Shown here in pieces: positions 1-3,929 of a stretch of DNA of 9,137 nt. How positions within the stretch are numbered: the first letter of the stretch is position 1; each line of letters begins with the position of its first letter. Both the position numbers and the translations under genes were made by a program. The notes under the pieces are model-generated. The model saw nothing but the letters and a program-made list of their open reading frames with translations. It was not told the origin of the DNA and ran no database searches. The stretch comes from Defluviitaleaceae bacterium (GTDB lineage: Bacteria; Bacillota; Clostridia; Lachnospirales; UBA5962), in assembly GCA_009780765.1 (NCBI GenBank), contig WQZK01000057.1, forward strand, positions 1 to 9,137, read 5' to 3'.

Positions 1-40
1 GGGCTTTTAGTAGTATTTTAAATTGTTTTTGTATTGTCAT
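1..40 (-). CDS. 5' end of an unidentified leftward gene (partial)
   Basis: An open frame begins at an ATG (complement of 38-40) and runs off the left edge after 13 codons, reading MTIQKQFKILLKA. An AAGGAGA ribosome binding site lies about 14 bases upstream, which is a long spacing. The frame has the orientation of the phage head genes, so it could be the next late gene after capsid. Too little is visible to name it. Its first six codons are duplicated just upstream in a separate 24-codon frame. Confidence 0.4.
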   Translation of the reverse strand, partial: MTIQKQFKILLKA

Positions 41-41
41 T
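21..41. repeat. Direct repeat of a gene start (second copy 103-123)
   Basis: Twenty-one bases covering an ATG and the first codons on the minus strand are identical at 21-41 and 103-123. In both copies a TACTTCTCCTTT ribosome-binding block follows about ten bases to the right. The 82-base spacing contains the 24-codon frame. Confidence 0.75.
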
Positions 42-47
42 AAAATT

Positions 48-122
48 TCATACTTCTCCTTTGCAATGTTTTATGCCGTTGCCCTTCGGGACAACGTTAA
101 TGAATTGTTTTTGTATTGTCAT
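48..122 (-). CDS. 24-residue peptide, probable duplicated gene start
   Basis: This small frame starts MTIQKQF, the same seven residues that open the gene at 40, and ends in a TGA beside that gene's ribosome binding site. It reads MTIQKQFINVVPKGNGIKHC then KGEV. It has an AAGGAGA site about 13 bases upstream. The middle codes through a short palindrome (GTTGTCCCGAAGGGCAAC on the minus strand), so it looks like a gene start broken by a palindromic insertion, with the start region regenerated downstream. It may be a leader peptide or simply a remnant. No function is recognised. Confidence 0.3.
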   Translation of the reverse strand: MTIQKQFINVVPKGNGIKHCKGEV

Positions 123-162
123 TGAACCCTTTACTTCTCCTTTTTATGTTACTGTTAGTAGC

Positions 163-191
163 TTGCAAATATCGTAATATTGTGCTATTAT
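163..191 (+). promoter_or_regulatory. Promoter of Hol-Tox toxin copy 1
   Basis: TTGCAA and TATTAT separated by 17 bases lie 60 bases before the toxin ATG. The leader carries GGCGGTTAGGCA at 215-226. Confidence 0.75.
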
Positions 192-251
192 TTTAATTAG
201 TACATAGCAATAAGGGCGGTTAGGCACACTTCCGTGAAAGGAGGTGTCGCT

Positions 252-332
252 ATGAGTTTATATGAAATATTGTCGTTAATAATTGCAATTGCAACGTTGA
301 TATATATCATTATTTCAGACAAACAAAAATAA
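252..332 (+). CDS. Hol-Tox-like type I toxin peptide, copy 1 (26 aa)
   Basis: The peptide reads MSLYEILSLIIAIATL then IYIIISDKQK. A short polar start MSxYExLS is followed by one strongly hydrophobic helix (about residues 6-22) and a charged tail DKQK. This matches the putative holin-like toxin (Hol-Tox) pattern of Bacillota, which are small membrane peptides of type I TA loci. The GAAAGGAGGTG site 6 bases upstream sets the start. The stop codon lies in the left arm of the terminator, where the opposing RNA also ends. By analogy with related type I toxins it would insert in the host membrane when over-produced. That is inference from the family. Confidence 0.8.
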   Translation: MSLYEILSLIIAIATLIYIIISDKQK

Positions 333-447
333 CCAGCCCTATGCACTAGGTAAGCTGGTTATTTTAAAAAACTAATCAAATTGCCTAACCGCCTTTTTAG
401 CGGTTGTACTAGGCGGGAGATGGTTGCACATCTCTCGCTTTTACTAT
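322..447 (-). ncRNA. Antitoxin RNA of Hol-Tox module 1
   Basis: The leftward transcript runs from a strong promoter at 454-482 to the shared terminator, about 125 bases. It has a 5' hairpin with GAGATG-type arms (418-437) and a second hairpin with arms AACCGC and GCGGTT (387-405). It has no credible reading frame. It overlaps the toxin mRNA 3' end antisense, as TxpA/RatA-type pairs do. Its AACCGC arm is also complementary to GCGGTT in the toxin leader (216-221). Confidence 0.75.
326..365. terminator. Bidirectional terminator of Hol-Tox module 1
   Basis: The arms AAAATAACCAGC (326-337) and GCTGGTTATTTT (354-365) give T-runs on both strands. It ends the toxin mRNA rightward and the antitoxin RNA leftward, so their 3' ends overlap by about 45 bases. 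Confidence 0.85.
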
Positions 448-453
448 ACTCAC

Positions 454-482
454 ATTATAACACAGCTATTCACATTTTGCAA
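454..482 (-). promoter_or_regulatory. Promoter of antitoxin RNA 1
   Basis: On the minus strand TTGCAA and TATAAT are separated by 17 bases. The perfect -10 suggests it is stronger than the toxin promoter, as expected for an antitoxin. Confidence 0.8.
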
Positions 483-531
483 GTGGTTTTATATATAATT
501 TCCTCACTTTGAATTTGTTACTAGTAGTAGC

Positions 532-560
532 TTGCAAATATCGTAATATTGTGCTATTAT
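532..560 (+). promoter_or_regulatory. Promoter of Hol-Tox toxin copy 2
   Basis: TTGCAA, 17 bases, TATTAT. Identical in sequence and spacing to copy 1. Confidence 0.75.
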
Positions 561-620
561 TTTAATTAGTACATAGCAATAAGGGCGGTTAGACACACTT
601 CCGTGAAAGGAGGTGTCGCT

Positions 621-701
621 ATGAGTTTATATGAAATATTGTCGTTAATAATTGCAATTGCAACTTTATTATACATTATAATTTCAGACAAACAAAAATA
701 A
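621..701 (+). CDS. Hol-Tox-like type I toxin peptide, copy 2 (26 aa)
   Basis: The peptide differs from copy 1 at a single residue (LLYIII instead of LIYIII). The ribosome binding site, leader and overlap with the terminator are the same. Several synonymous changes with only one replacement suggest that selection kept the peptide. The convergent antitoxin promoter ends only six bases before the stop codon of the leftward Nudix gene. Confidence 0.8.
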   Translation: MSLYEILSLIIAIATLLYIIISDKQK

Positions 702-817
702 CCAGCCCTATGCACTAGGTTGACTGGTTATTTTTTCATCAATAACTAATTGCCTAACCGCCTTTGTAGCGGTCGTACTAGGCGGGAGATGTTTTCGGCA
801 TCTCTCGCTTTTATTAT
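691..817 (-). ncRNA. Antitoxin RNA of Hol-Tox module 2
   Basis: This has the same layout as RNA 1: strong leftward promoter, a 5' hairpin (GAGATG and CATCTC arms around 787-805), a GCGGT-stem hairpin (756-775) and the shared terminator. It is close to RNA 1 in sequence, so cross-neutralisation between copies 1 and 2 is likely. Confidence 0.75.
695..735. terminator. Bidirectional terminator of Hol-Tox module 2
   Basis: Arms AAAATAACCAG (695-705) and CTGGTTATTTTT (724-735) carry T-runs on both strands. One base pair is lost compared with copy 1. Confidence 0.85.
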
Positions 818-823
818 AATCAC

Positions 824-852
824 ATTATAACACAATCATTCGCATTTTGCAA
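824..852 (-). promoter_or_regulatory. Promoter of antitoxin RNA 2
   Basis: On the minus strand TTGCAA, 17 bases, TATAAT. It lies directly after the 3' end of the Nudix gene. Confidence 0.8.
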
Positions 853-857
853 GCGGT

Positions 858-1274
858 TTATAAGTTAAGGTTTTGCATTTTTATATTATACTTGATTATT
901 TCATAGATATGGCCGATATTTCCTTCACCAACAAATCGGCTCATGTCAAACAAATTCTCGCCAAGACTAACCCAAGCAAGTTCCTTTTCATCGCCCTCTA
1001 CAGGAATATCTTTTTCAAGCATTCCAACATAAACTTCAACACGGCAGGCACCGGCTAGAAAATAAGTGAAGTCCATCAAGTGTATAAGCTTTATTTCAGC
1101 TATTCCTGTTTCTTCTTGTAGTTCTCGGTATGCAGCGTCAAGCCCATCTTCACCTTGCTCAATTTTTCCTCCTACAAGATTAAACAAACCCTTGTAAGGC
1201 TCTTTGTGTCGCTTGCACATTAGCACCTTATTAGCACTCTCATTAAAAACCCATATAACATTTAGCCCTACCAC
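858..1274 (-). CDS. Nudix hydrolase (NTP pyrophosphohydrolase family)
   Basis: The 138-residue protein has a complete Nudix box at residues 36-58: G, five residues, E42, seven residues, then R50-E-L-Q-E-E-T-G-I58. These acidic residues bind the Mg ions that drive hydrolysis of nucleoside diphosphate-X bonds. NLVGGKIEQGE resembles MutT/8-oxo-dGTPase-like members, but the substrate cannot be read from sequence. Length is normal for a single-domain enzyme. The start is GTG: GGAGGA lies six bases upstream and the nearby ATG is out of frame and hits a stop after three codons. It has its own promoter (1314-1342) and is flanked on both sides by Hol-Tox modules, so it looks like an independently transcribed accessory gene among phage head genes. 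Confidence 0.88.
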   Translation of the reverse strand: MVGLNVIWVFNESANKVLMCKRHKEPYKGLFNLVGGKIEQGEDGLDAAYRELQEETGIAEIKLIHLMDFTYFLAGACRVEVYVGMLEKDIPVEGDEKELAWVSLGENLFDMSRFVGEGNIGHIYEIIKYNIKMQNLNL

Positions 1275-1313
1275 AACATATCCTCCATTTGTAACCTTCT
1301 TTACATTAATTAT

Positions 1314-1342
1314 AGTATATCACAGTTGTTTATGCTTTACAA
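1314..1342 (-). promoter_or_regulatory. Promoter of the Nudix gene
   Basis: On the minus strand TTGTAA, 17 bases, TATACT, with a second possible -10 (TATAAT) four bases on. It predicts a leader of about 33 bases. Confidence 0.6.
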
Positions 1343-1408
1343 GTGGTTGTGCAAGCCATGTTGCTGTAAAAGGTGCACACTTTTGTGCAAATCGGAAAAA
1401 AAGTACTG

Positions 1409-1438
1409 TAGACAAAACAGTATATATTGTGATATAAT
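1409..1438 (+). promoter_or_regulatory. Promoter of Hol-Tox toxin copy 3
   Basis: TAGACA, 18 bases, TATAAT. The sequence differs from copies 1 and 2, although the leader after it (TTAGTACATAGCAATAAGGG) is conserved. Confidence 0.65.
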
Positions 1439-1499
1439 TAGATTAGTACATAGCAATAAGGGCGGTTAGGTAAATCCCTCATAGAAAGGGGGAATTTAC

Positions 1500-1580
1500 A
1501 TGTCTATTTATGAAACCTTATCATTAATTATAGCAATAGCTACTTTAATATATATTATCATTTCAGACAAACAAAAATAA
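1500..1580 (+). CDS. Hol-Tox-like type I toxin peptide, copy 3 (26 aa)
   Basis: The peptide starts MSIYETLSLIIAIATL and shares the end IYIIISDKQK with copy 1. It differs from copy 1 only at residues 3 and 6 although many codons have changed, which indicates selection on the peptide. A run of AAAGGGGGA precedes the start and is a weaker site than the GGAGG of copies 1 and 2. The stop is embedded in the terminator arm as in the other copies. Confidence 0.8.
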   Translation: MSIYETLSLIIAIATLIYIIISDKQK

Positions 1581-1696
1581 CCAGCCCTATGCCTTAGGTA
1601 TGCTGGTTATTTTTTCTAAAAGTTAAACCCAAATGCCTAACCGCCTTTGACGCGGCTGTACTAGGAGAGATATGTTCGCGCATATCTCTTCTTTAT
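1570..1696 (-). ncRNA. Antitoxin RNA of Hol-Tox module 3
   Basis: This is the leftward RNA between the 1703-1732 promoter and the shared terminator. Its 5' hairpin has arms AGAGATATG and CATATCTCT, changed in both arms compared with copies 1 and 2. Its inner stem (about 1639-1656) pairs AGCCGC with GCGGTT on the minus-strand RNA through a G-U pair. The plus-strand equivalent would have a C-A mismatch. Both points favour a working leftward RNA. Confidence 0.75.
1574..1613. terminator. Bidirectional terminator of Hol-Tox module 3
   Basis: Arms AAAATAACCAGC (1574-1585) and GCTGGTTATTTT (1602-1613). Confidence 0.85.
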
Positions 1697-1702
1697 ATTA
1701 GT

Positions 1703-1732
1703 ATTATAACACAATCGCTCACCTCCTTGCAA
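1703..1732 (-). promoter_or_regulatory. Promoter of antitoxin RNA 3
   Basis: On the minus strand TTGCAA, 18 bases, TATAAT. The -35 overlaps the first unit of the decamer repeats at 1729-1780. Confidence 0.75.
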
Positions 1733-1780
1733 CATTTTTCTCAACATTTCGCAACATTTCGCAACATTTCTCAATGTTTT
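1729..1780. repeat. Tandem decamer repeat (G/T)CAACATTTC
   Basis: Units at 1741-1750, 1751-1760 and 1761-1770 read TCAACATTTC, GCAACATTTC, GCAACATTTC. They are flanked by a 12-base variant at 1729-1740 and a degenerate TCAATGTTTT at 1771-1780. The block lies between the capsid 3' end and the antitoxin promoter. It could be a protein-binding array or slippage; nothing decides. Confidence 0.6.
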
Positions 1781-1842
1781 ATTCCATTTTTCAACACTTT
1801 ATGCACTATTTGTTCACTATTTTTGTTTTTTTCCGCGAACGA

Positions 1843-2655
1843 TTACATCGTTTCAACAACACCAATACCCATTTCTTTGCCTGCAAGCACAAACGCATCA
1901 TAGCAAATTCTGCCCTCTACAAGCCATCCGTTAATTCCTGGCGGATTATCATGAATTTTATATTCGTTAAGTTTTTGTGCTGCCGTTATAGTATCTGGGT
2001 GAACTACTATGCACTCAACATTTTCTGGCATATACGAGCTTGGTATAGCAATAACCTTGATTCCATCTACAACACCAACTTGCCCCGTAACAAGCAACTC
2101 GTGTACAATTTCCGAAGCTGTTGTAAACATTAAGTCCTGCTTTAGTTCTCTGTGAAATTTGCTTGTAATAAATGCAATACGTCCATCTGTTGGGCAATTT
2201 TCATCGGTCATATTATTCGATACTTCCATAATTAAATCAAGAGGCATGTGGCCATTTTTAATAACTCTAACGCCTGCCTCTTCTGACATAACTTTAAGTC
2301 TATGCTTGTCTATTTCTGGTACAATAACATGTTCTATTTGTCTTGCAAGTGCAGCACCTGCATCAAGAGCACCTTGTGTATCCGAATTATTTCTTTTATC
2401 TATTGTAAAAGTAAAACTGCGGTCATTTTTAAGTGTCATCTCGCAAACGCTTGCTGTAAGCTCTTCGGGGTTGCCGTAGCGGTTAAATCCGCTTGTTTCG
2501 TAATTTCCCATTTCAACAGTTGGAATATTGTAAACCTTAACTGTTTTAGCCCCTTCAAAATCATAATTATCATTTACAGCCGAATCCGTAAACGCCTTTC
2601 TTGAAAACATTTCGTTAATTTGCGATTCATATCTAGTTGCGTAATCTATTGCCAT
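1843..2655 (-). CDS. Phage major capsid protein (HK97-fold type)
   Basis: The 270-residue protein resembles the small major capsid proteins of clostridial siphophages. It begins MAIDYATRYESQINEMF, then DYDFEGAKTV-like text at about 28-40 (here NYDFEGAKTVKVY), the block MGNYETSGFNRYG (49-61), the DRSFTFTIDK segment (78-87) and QIEHVIVPEIDKHRL (106-120). The C-terminal part has beta-rich stretches such as VDGIKVIAIPSSYMP. These capsid proteins assemble the icosahedral head on a scaffold. AGGAGGAAATAAGC precedes the ATG. The scaffold-like gene ends 12 bases upstream, so the two are probably co-transcribed. The family call is from recognised motifs, not a search. Confidence 0.85.
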   Translation of the reverse strand: MAIDYATRYESQINEMFSRKAFTDSAVNDNYDFEGAKTVKVYNIPTVEMGNYETSGFNRYGNPEELTASVCEMTLKNDRSFTFTIDKRNNSDTQGALDAGAALARQIEHVIVPEIDKHRLKVMSEEAGVRVIKNGHMPLDLIMEVSNNMTDENCPTDGRIAFITSKFHRELKQDLMFTTASEIVHELLVTGQVGVVDGIKVIAIPSSYMPENVECIVVHPDTITAAQKLNEYKIHDNPPGINGWLVEGRICYDAFVLAGKEMGIGVVETM

Positions 2656-2667
2656 GCTTATTTCCTC

Positions 2668-2988
2668 CTATCGATTTAGCCCTTGTAAAAAAGGGTCTTG
2701 ATTGTAATTTTTTGTGATTTTTGGCTCGTATGTCGAAAGCCTGTTTGAAACCTCTGCCTCAACTGCCTTTAAAAATTCTTGCTCTAAAATTTCTATGCTT
2801 GAATCCAGCTCTTCTAAAGAATCTAGCCTAATACAGTCTAAAAGCGAATATGGCAGATTCCTCTCTAAAAACCTTGCCTTTGCTTCGTTTAAAAGCTCTT
2901 TCTTTAGTAGCTCTATTTCGAGCTTTGTTAAATATTCTTCTTTTTCTTTAAAATCGTTATCTAAAATACTTGTATTAAATTTTTTCAT
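2668..2988 (-). CDS. Short scaffold-like phage protein (DUF4355-like)
   Basis: The 106-residue acidic, helical protein has a heptad-like segment EKEEYLTKLEIELLKKELL (about 15-33). It is followed by AKARFLERNLPYSLLDCIRL (36-55) and ILEQEFLKAVEAEVSNRL (67-84), and ends DPFLQGLNR. That order (coiled coil, short helix pair, FxxAVxxxVxxRL, DPFLxG tail) is what I recall of DUF4355 proteins, encoded between portal and capsid in SPP1-like phages and taken to be scaffolds. Usual members are close to twice this length, so the N-terminal coiled coil is short. GGAGAATTAAA precedes the ATG. Confidence 0.65.
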   Translation of the reverse strand: MKKFNTSILDNDFKEKEEYLTKLEIELLKKELLNEAKARFLERNLPYSLLDCIRLDSLEELDSSIEILEQEFLKAVEAEVSNRLSTYEPKITKNYNQDPFLQGLNR

Positions 2989-3017
2989 TTTAATTCTCCT
3001 TTTCTTGATATAAAAAT

Positions 3018-3037
3018 AGACGACTTTAACGTCGTCT
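3018..3037 (-). terminator. Hairpin terminator upstream of the scaffold gene
   Basis: The perfect 7-base arms AGACGAC and GTCGTCT are followed by ATTTTTA on the minus strand, just before the scaffold ribosome binding site. It would reduce leftward transcription into scaffold and capsid unless read through. Confidence 0.6.
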
Positions 3038-3049
3038 AGTAAAACTTTA

Positions 3050-3188
3050 CATGAAAAAGGCCCAAGGCTATTACAAAAACCTTAGGCCCCTGTTTCTTTT
3101 CTCTCCTAAAGAGAGAGGTGAGTTATGACCAAAAAAATGCTAAAACTAAGAAGCAGTTTCTTTGATAAAAACTAATAAGATATTGAGT
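3050..3188 (-). ncRNA. Orphan antitoxin-like RNA X1
   Basis: A leftward RNA of about 138 bases runs from a consensus promoter (3195-3223) to the 3059-3088 terminator. Its parts match the antitoxin RNAs of the six-copy family: a 5' hairpin (AGTTT and AAACT arms), then the complement of a start-like block (GAGAGAGGTGAGTTATGACC at 3110-3129), then a CCTAAGG-type terminator. No toxin gene precedes it on the plus strand. It may silence a toxin encoded elsewhere, or be a remnant whose toxin was lost. Confidence 0.6.
3059..3088 (-). terminator. Terminator of orphan antitoxin-like RNA X1
   Basis: The arms GGCCTAAGG and CCTTGGGCC on the minus strand are closed through one U-G pair and followed by TTTTTC. 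On the plus strand the same position is a C-A mismatch. Confidence 0.7.
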
Positions 3189-3194
3189 GATTAT

Positions 3195-3223
3195 ATTATA
3201 TCATGCTTTTATGTTAATGTCAA
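3195..3223 (-). promoter_or_regulatory. Promoter of RNA X1
   Basis: On the minus strand TTGACA, 17 bases, TATAAT: a perfect consensus. TACAAAAAGTAT lies nine bases upstream. Confidence 0.85.
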
Positions 3224-3261
3224 TACATAAAAATACTTTTTGTACTTTTTTTGCATTTTTT

Positions 3262-3410
3262 GTTAAAAAAAGAGCCTAAGGTGATGATGGGACCTTAGGC
3301 TCCGCTTCTTTTCCTCTGGAGAGAGGTGAGGTAATGAATTACTATGAATCCACAAGTACCCTTAAGAAAAGTTTTGCTTTAAAAAATATTTAAAAGCATA
3401 ATGAAGATAC
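3262..3410 (-). ncRNA. Orphan antitoxin-like RNA X2
   Basis: This has the same organisation as X1. It starts from a TTGACA promoter (3417-3445), has a hairpin with GCTTT and AAAGC arms, then the complement of a start-like block (GAGAGGTGAGGTAATGAAT at 3321-3339) and a strong terminator. No toxin frame lies between it and X1. The plus-strand 18-codon frame inside it (from 3334) has no visible promoter. Confidence 0.6.
3272..3302. terminator. Terminator of orphan antitoxin-like RNA X2
   Basis: The perfect 10-base arms GAGCCTAAGG and CCTTAGGCTC are followed on the minus strand by TTTTTTT. Confidence 0.8.
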
Positions 3411-3416
3411 AACTAC

Positions 3417-3445
3417 ATTTTATCATACTTTTGTATTAATGTCAA
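3417..3445 (-). promoter_or_regulatory. Promoter of RNA X2
   Basis: On the minus strand TTGACA, 17 bases, TAAAAT. Confidence 0.75.
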
Positions 3446-3513
3446 TACCTGTAACATACTTTTTGTAAATTTTTTTATACTTTTTGTATCAAAGTATGTT
3501 TTAGTTAGGTATC

Positions 3514-3542
3514 TTGTAATGATTTGCATTGTGGTGTATAAT
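3514..3542 (+). promoter_or_regulatory. Promoter of toxin copy A
   Basis: TTGTAA, 17 bases, TATAAT. The predicted mRNA starts near CCTTCTCGAGAGGAGG, in which the SD can fold back on the CCTTCT just 5' of it. Confidence 0.75.
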
Positions 3543-3573
3543 ATTATTATCCTTCTCGAGAGGAGGTGAAGTT

Positions 3574-3765
3574 ATGGGAAAAAATAAATCCCCTAAAACA
3601 GATAATCTACATAAGATATTAAAGTCATTACTTAACATCTTAAAGATTATTAAAGCGTACCGAAAAGAAGTTCGGCGAGCCTTGTGCTTTCGCTTGCGAA
3701 AGTGGCTTTGCCAGTTTGCCAAAGGCAAACCACTTGAGCGAGGTTTTGCAAAGCAAAACTACTGA
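3574..3765 (+). CDS. Peptide toxin family, copy A, with palindromic insertion (63 aa)
   Basis: The first 28 residues follow the family: a short polar start MGKNKSPKTD, then the core NLHKILKSLLNILKIIKA. In copies C-F the peptide ends shortly after with LKDLFF. Here a 111-base palindromic insert (3655-3765) supplies an arginine-rich tail starting YRKEVRRAL and ending in its own TGA. The original ending ILKDLFF is still intact in the same frame directly after that TGA (3766-3789). The ATG is set by GAGAGGAGGTGAA; a longer upstream frame has no ribosome binding site. The core is a cationic amphipathic helix. A membrane-acting toxin is my inference; the family is not one I can name. Confidence 0.65.
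   Translation: MGKNKSPKTDNLHKILKSLLNILKIIKAYRKEVRRALCFRLRKWLCQFAKGKPLERGFAKQNY
3655..3765. repeat. Nested palindromic insertion in copy A
   Basis: The outer part is shared with the 58-base insert of copy B: a hairpin CCGAA/TTCGG at the left and TTTTGC/GCAAAA at the right. An inner 56-base core (3681-3736) with hairpins CTTTCGC/GCGAAAG and GTTTGCC/GGCAAAC is absent from B but recurs at 8267-8325. The length is a multiple of three. Confidence 0.75.
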
Positions 3766-3789
3766 ATTTTAAAAGACCTGTTCTTTTAA

Positions 3790-3892
3790 AAGGGAAAGCC
3801 TAAGAGCCGACACTCTTAGGCTTTTTTTATCCTCCGAAATTTGGTGCTATGGGAAAAACTTATAGTCAGTAATCCCTAACTGACTTTATTTC
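3790..3892 (-). ncRNA. Antitoxin RNA A
   Basis: The leftward RNA starts next to the portal stop codon. It has a 5' hairpin (AGTCAGT and ACTGACT), the complement of a copy of the toxin start region (3829-3858, sharing TATGGGAAAAA with the toxin start at 3573-3583) and the shared terminator. It can therefore pair with both the start region and the 3' end of toxin A mRNA. Confidence 0.75.
3795..3824. terminator. Shared terminator of module A
   Basis: The 12-base arms AAAGCCTAAGAG and CTCTTAGGCTTT carry seven T on the plus strand and a broken T-run (TTTCCCTTTT) on the minus strand. Confidence 0.85.
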
Positions 3893-3898
3893 TAGCTA

Positions 3899-3927
3899 AT
3901 TATACCACACAACCAATCCTTTGTCAA
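3899..3927 (-). promoter_or_regulatory. Promoter of antitoxin RNA A
   Basis: On the minus strand TTGACA, 17 bases, TATAAT (perfect consensus). It begins two bases after the portal gene ends. Confidence 0.85.
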
Positions 3928-3929
3928 CC

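Larger units (their letters stand above)
157..465. repeat. Direct duplication of a whole Hol-Tox module (second copy 526-835)
   Basis: About 310 bases, from just before the toxin promoter to the antitoxin -10, are nearly identical at an offset of 369 bases. Differences cluster at the end of the peptide gene, in the terminator loop and in the antitoxin hairpin loops. The third copy at 1409-1732 is more diverged. Confidence 0.85.
3233..3488. repeat. Dodecamer ATACTTTTTGTA, three copies
   Basis: Exact copies lie at 3233-3244, 3456-3467 and 3477-3488. The first two sit 9-10 bases upstream of the -35 of the X1 and X2 promoters, in an UP-element or operator position. They show that X1 and X2 are themselves diverged duplicates. 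Confidence 0.6.

Noticed and set aside
1774..2604. Plus-strand frames opposite the capsid gene
   Set aside because: They are shadows of a well-supported minus-strand capsid gene and lack ribosome binding sites.
2714..3013. Serine-rich plus-strand frame opposite the scaffold gene
   Set aside because: The serine and phenylalanine bias is what the reverse strand of a Glu/Lys-rich coding sequence gives; no SD.
3126..3387. 16- and 18-codon plus-strand frames in X1 and X2 with good SD sequences
   Set aside because: No rightward promoter lies upstream and the peptides share no similarity; the strong promoters read the opposite strand.
3529..3573. Upstream in-frame extension of toxin A (and the same at 5261-5308 for B)
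   Set aside because: The extension would read through the promoter -10 and the strong SD; the ATG after GGAGGTG is the evident start and matches the other copies.
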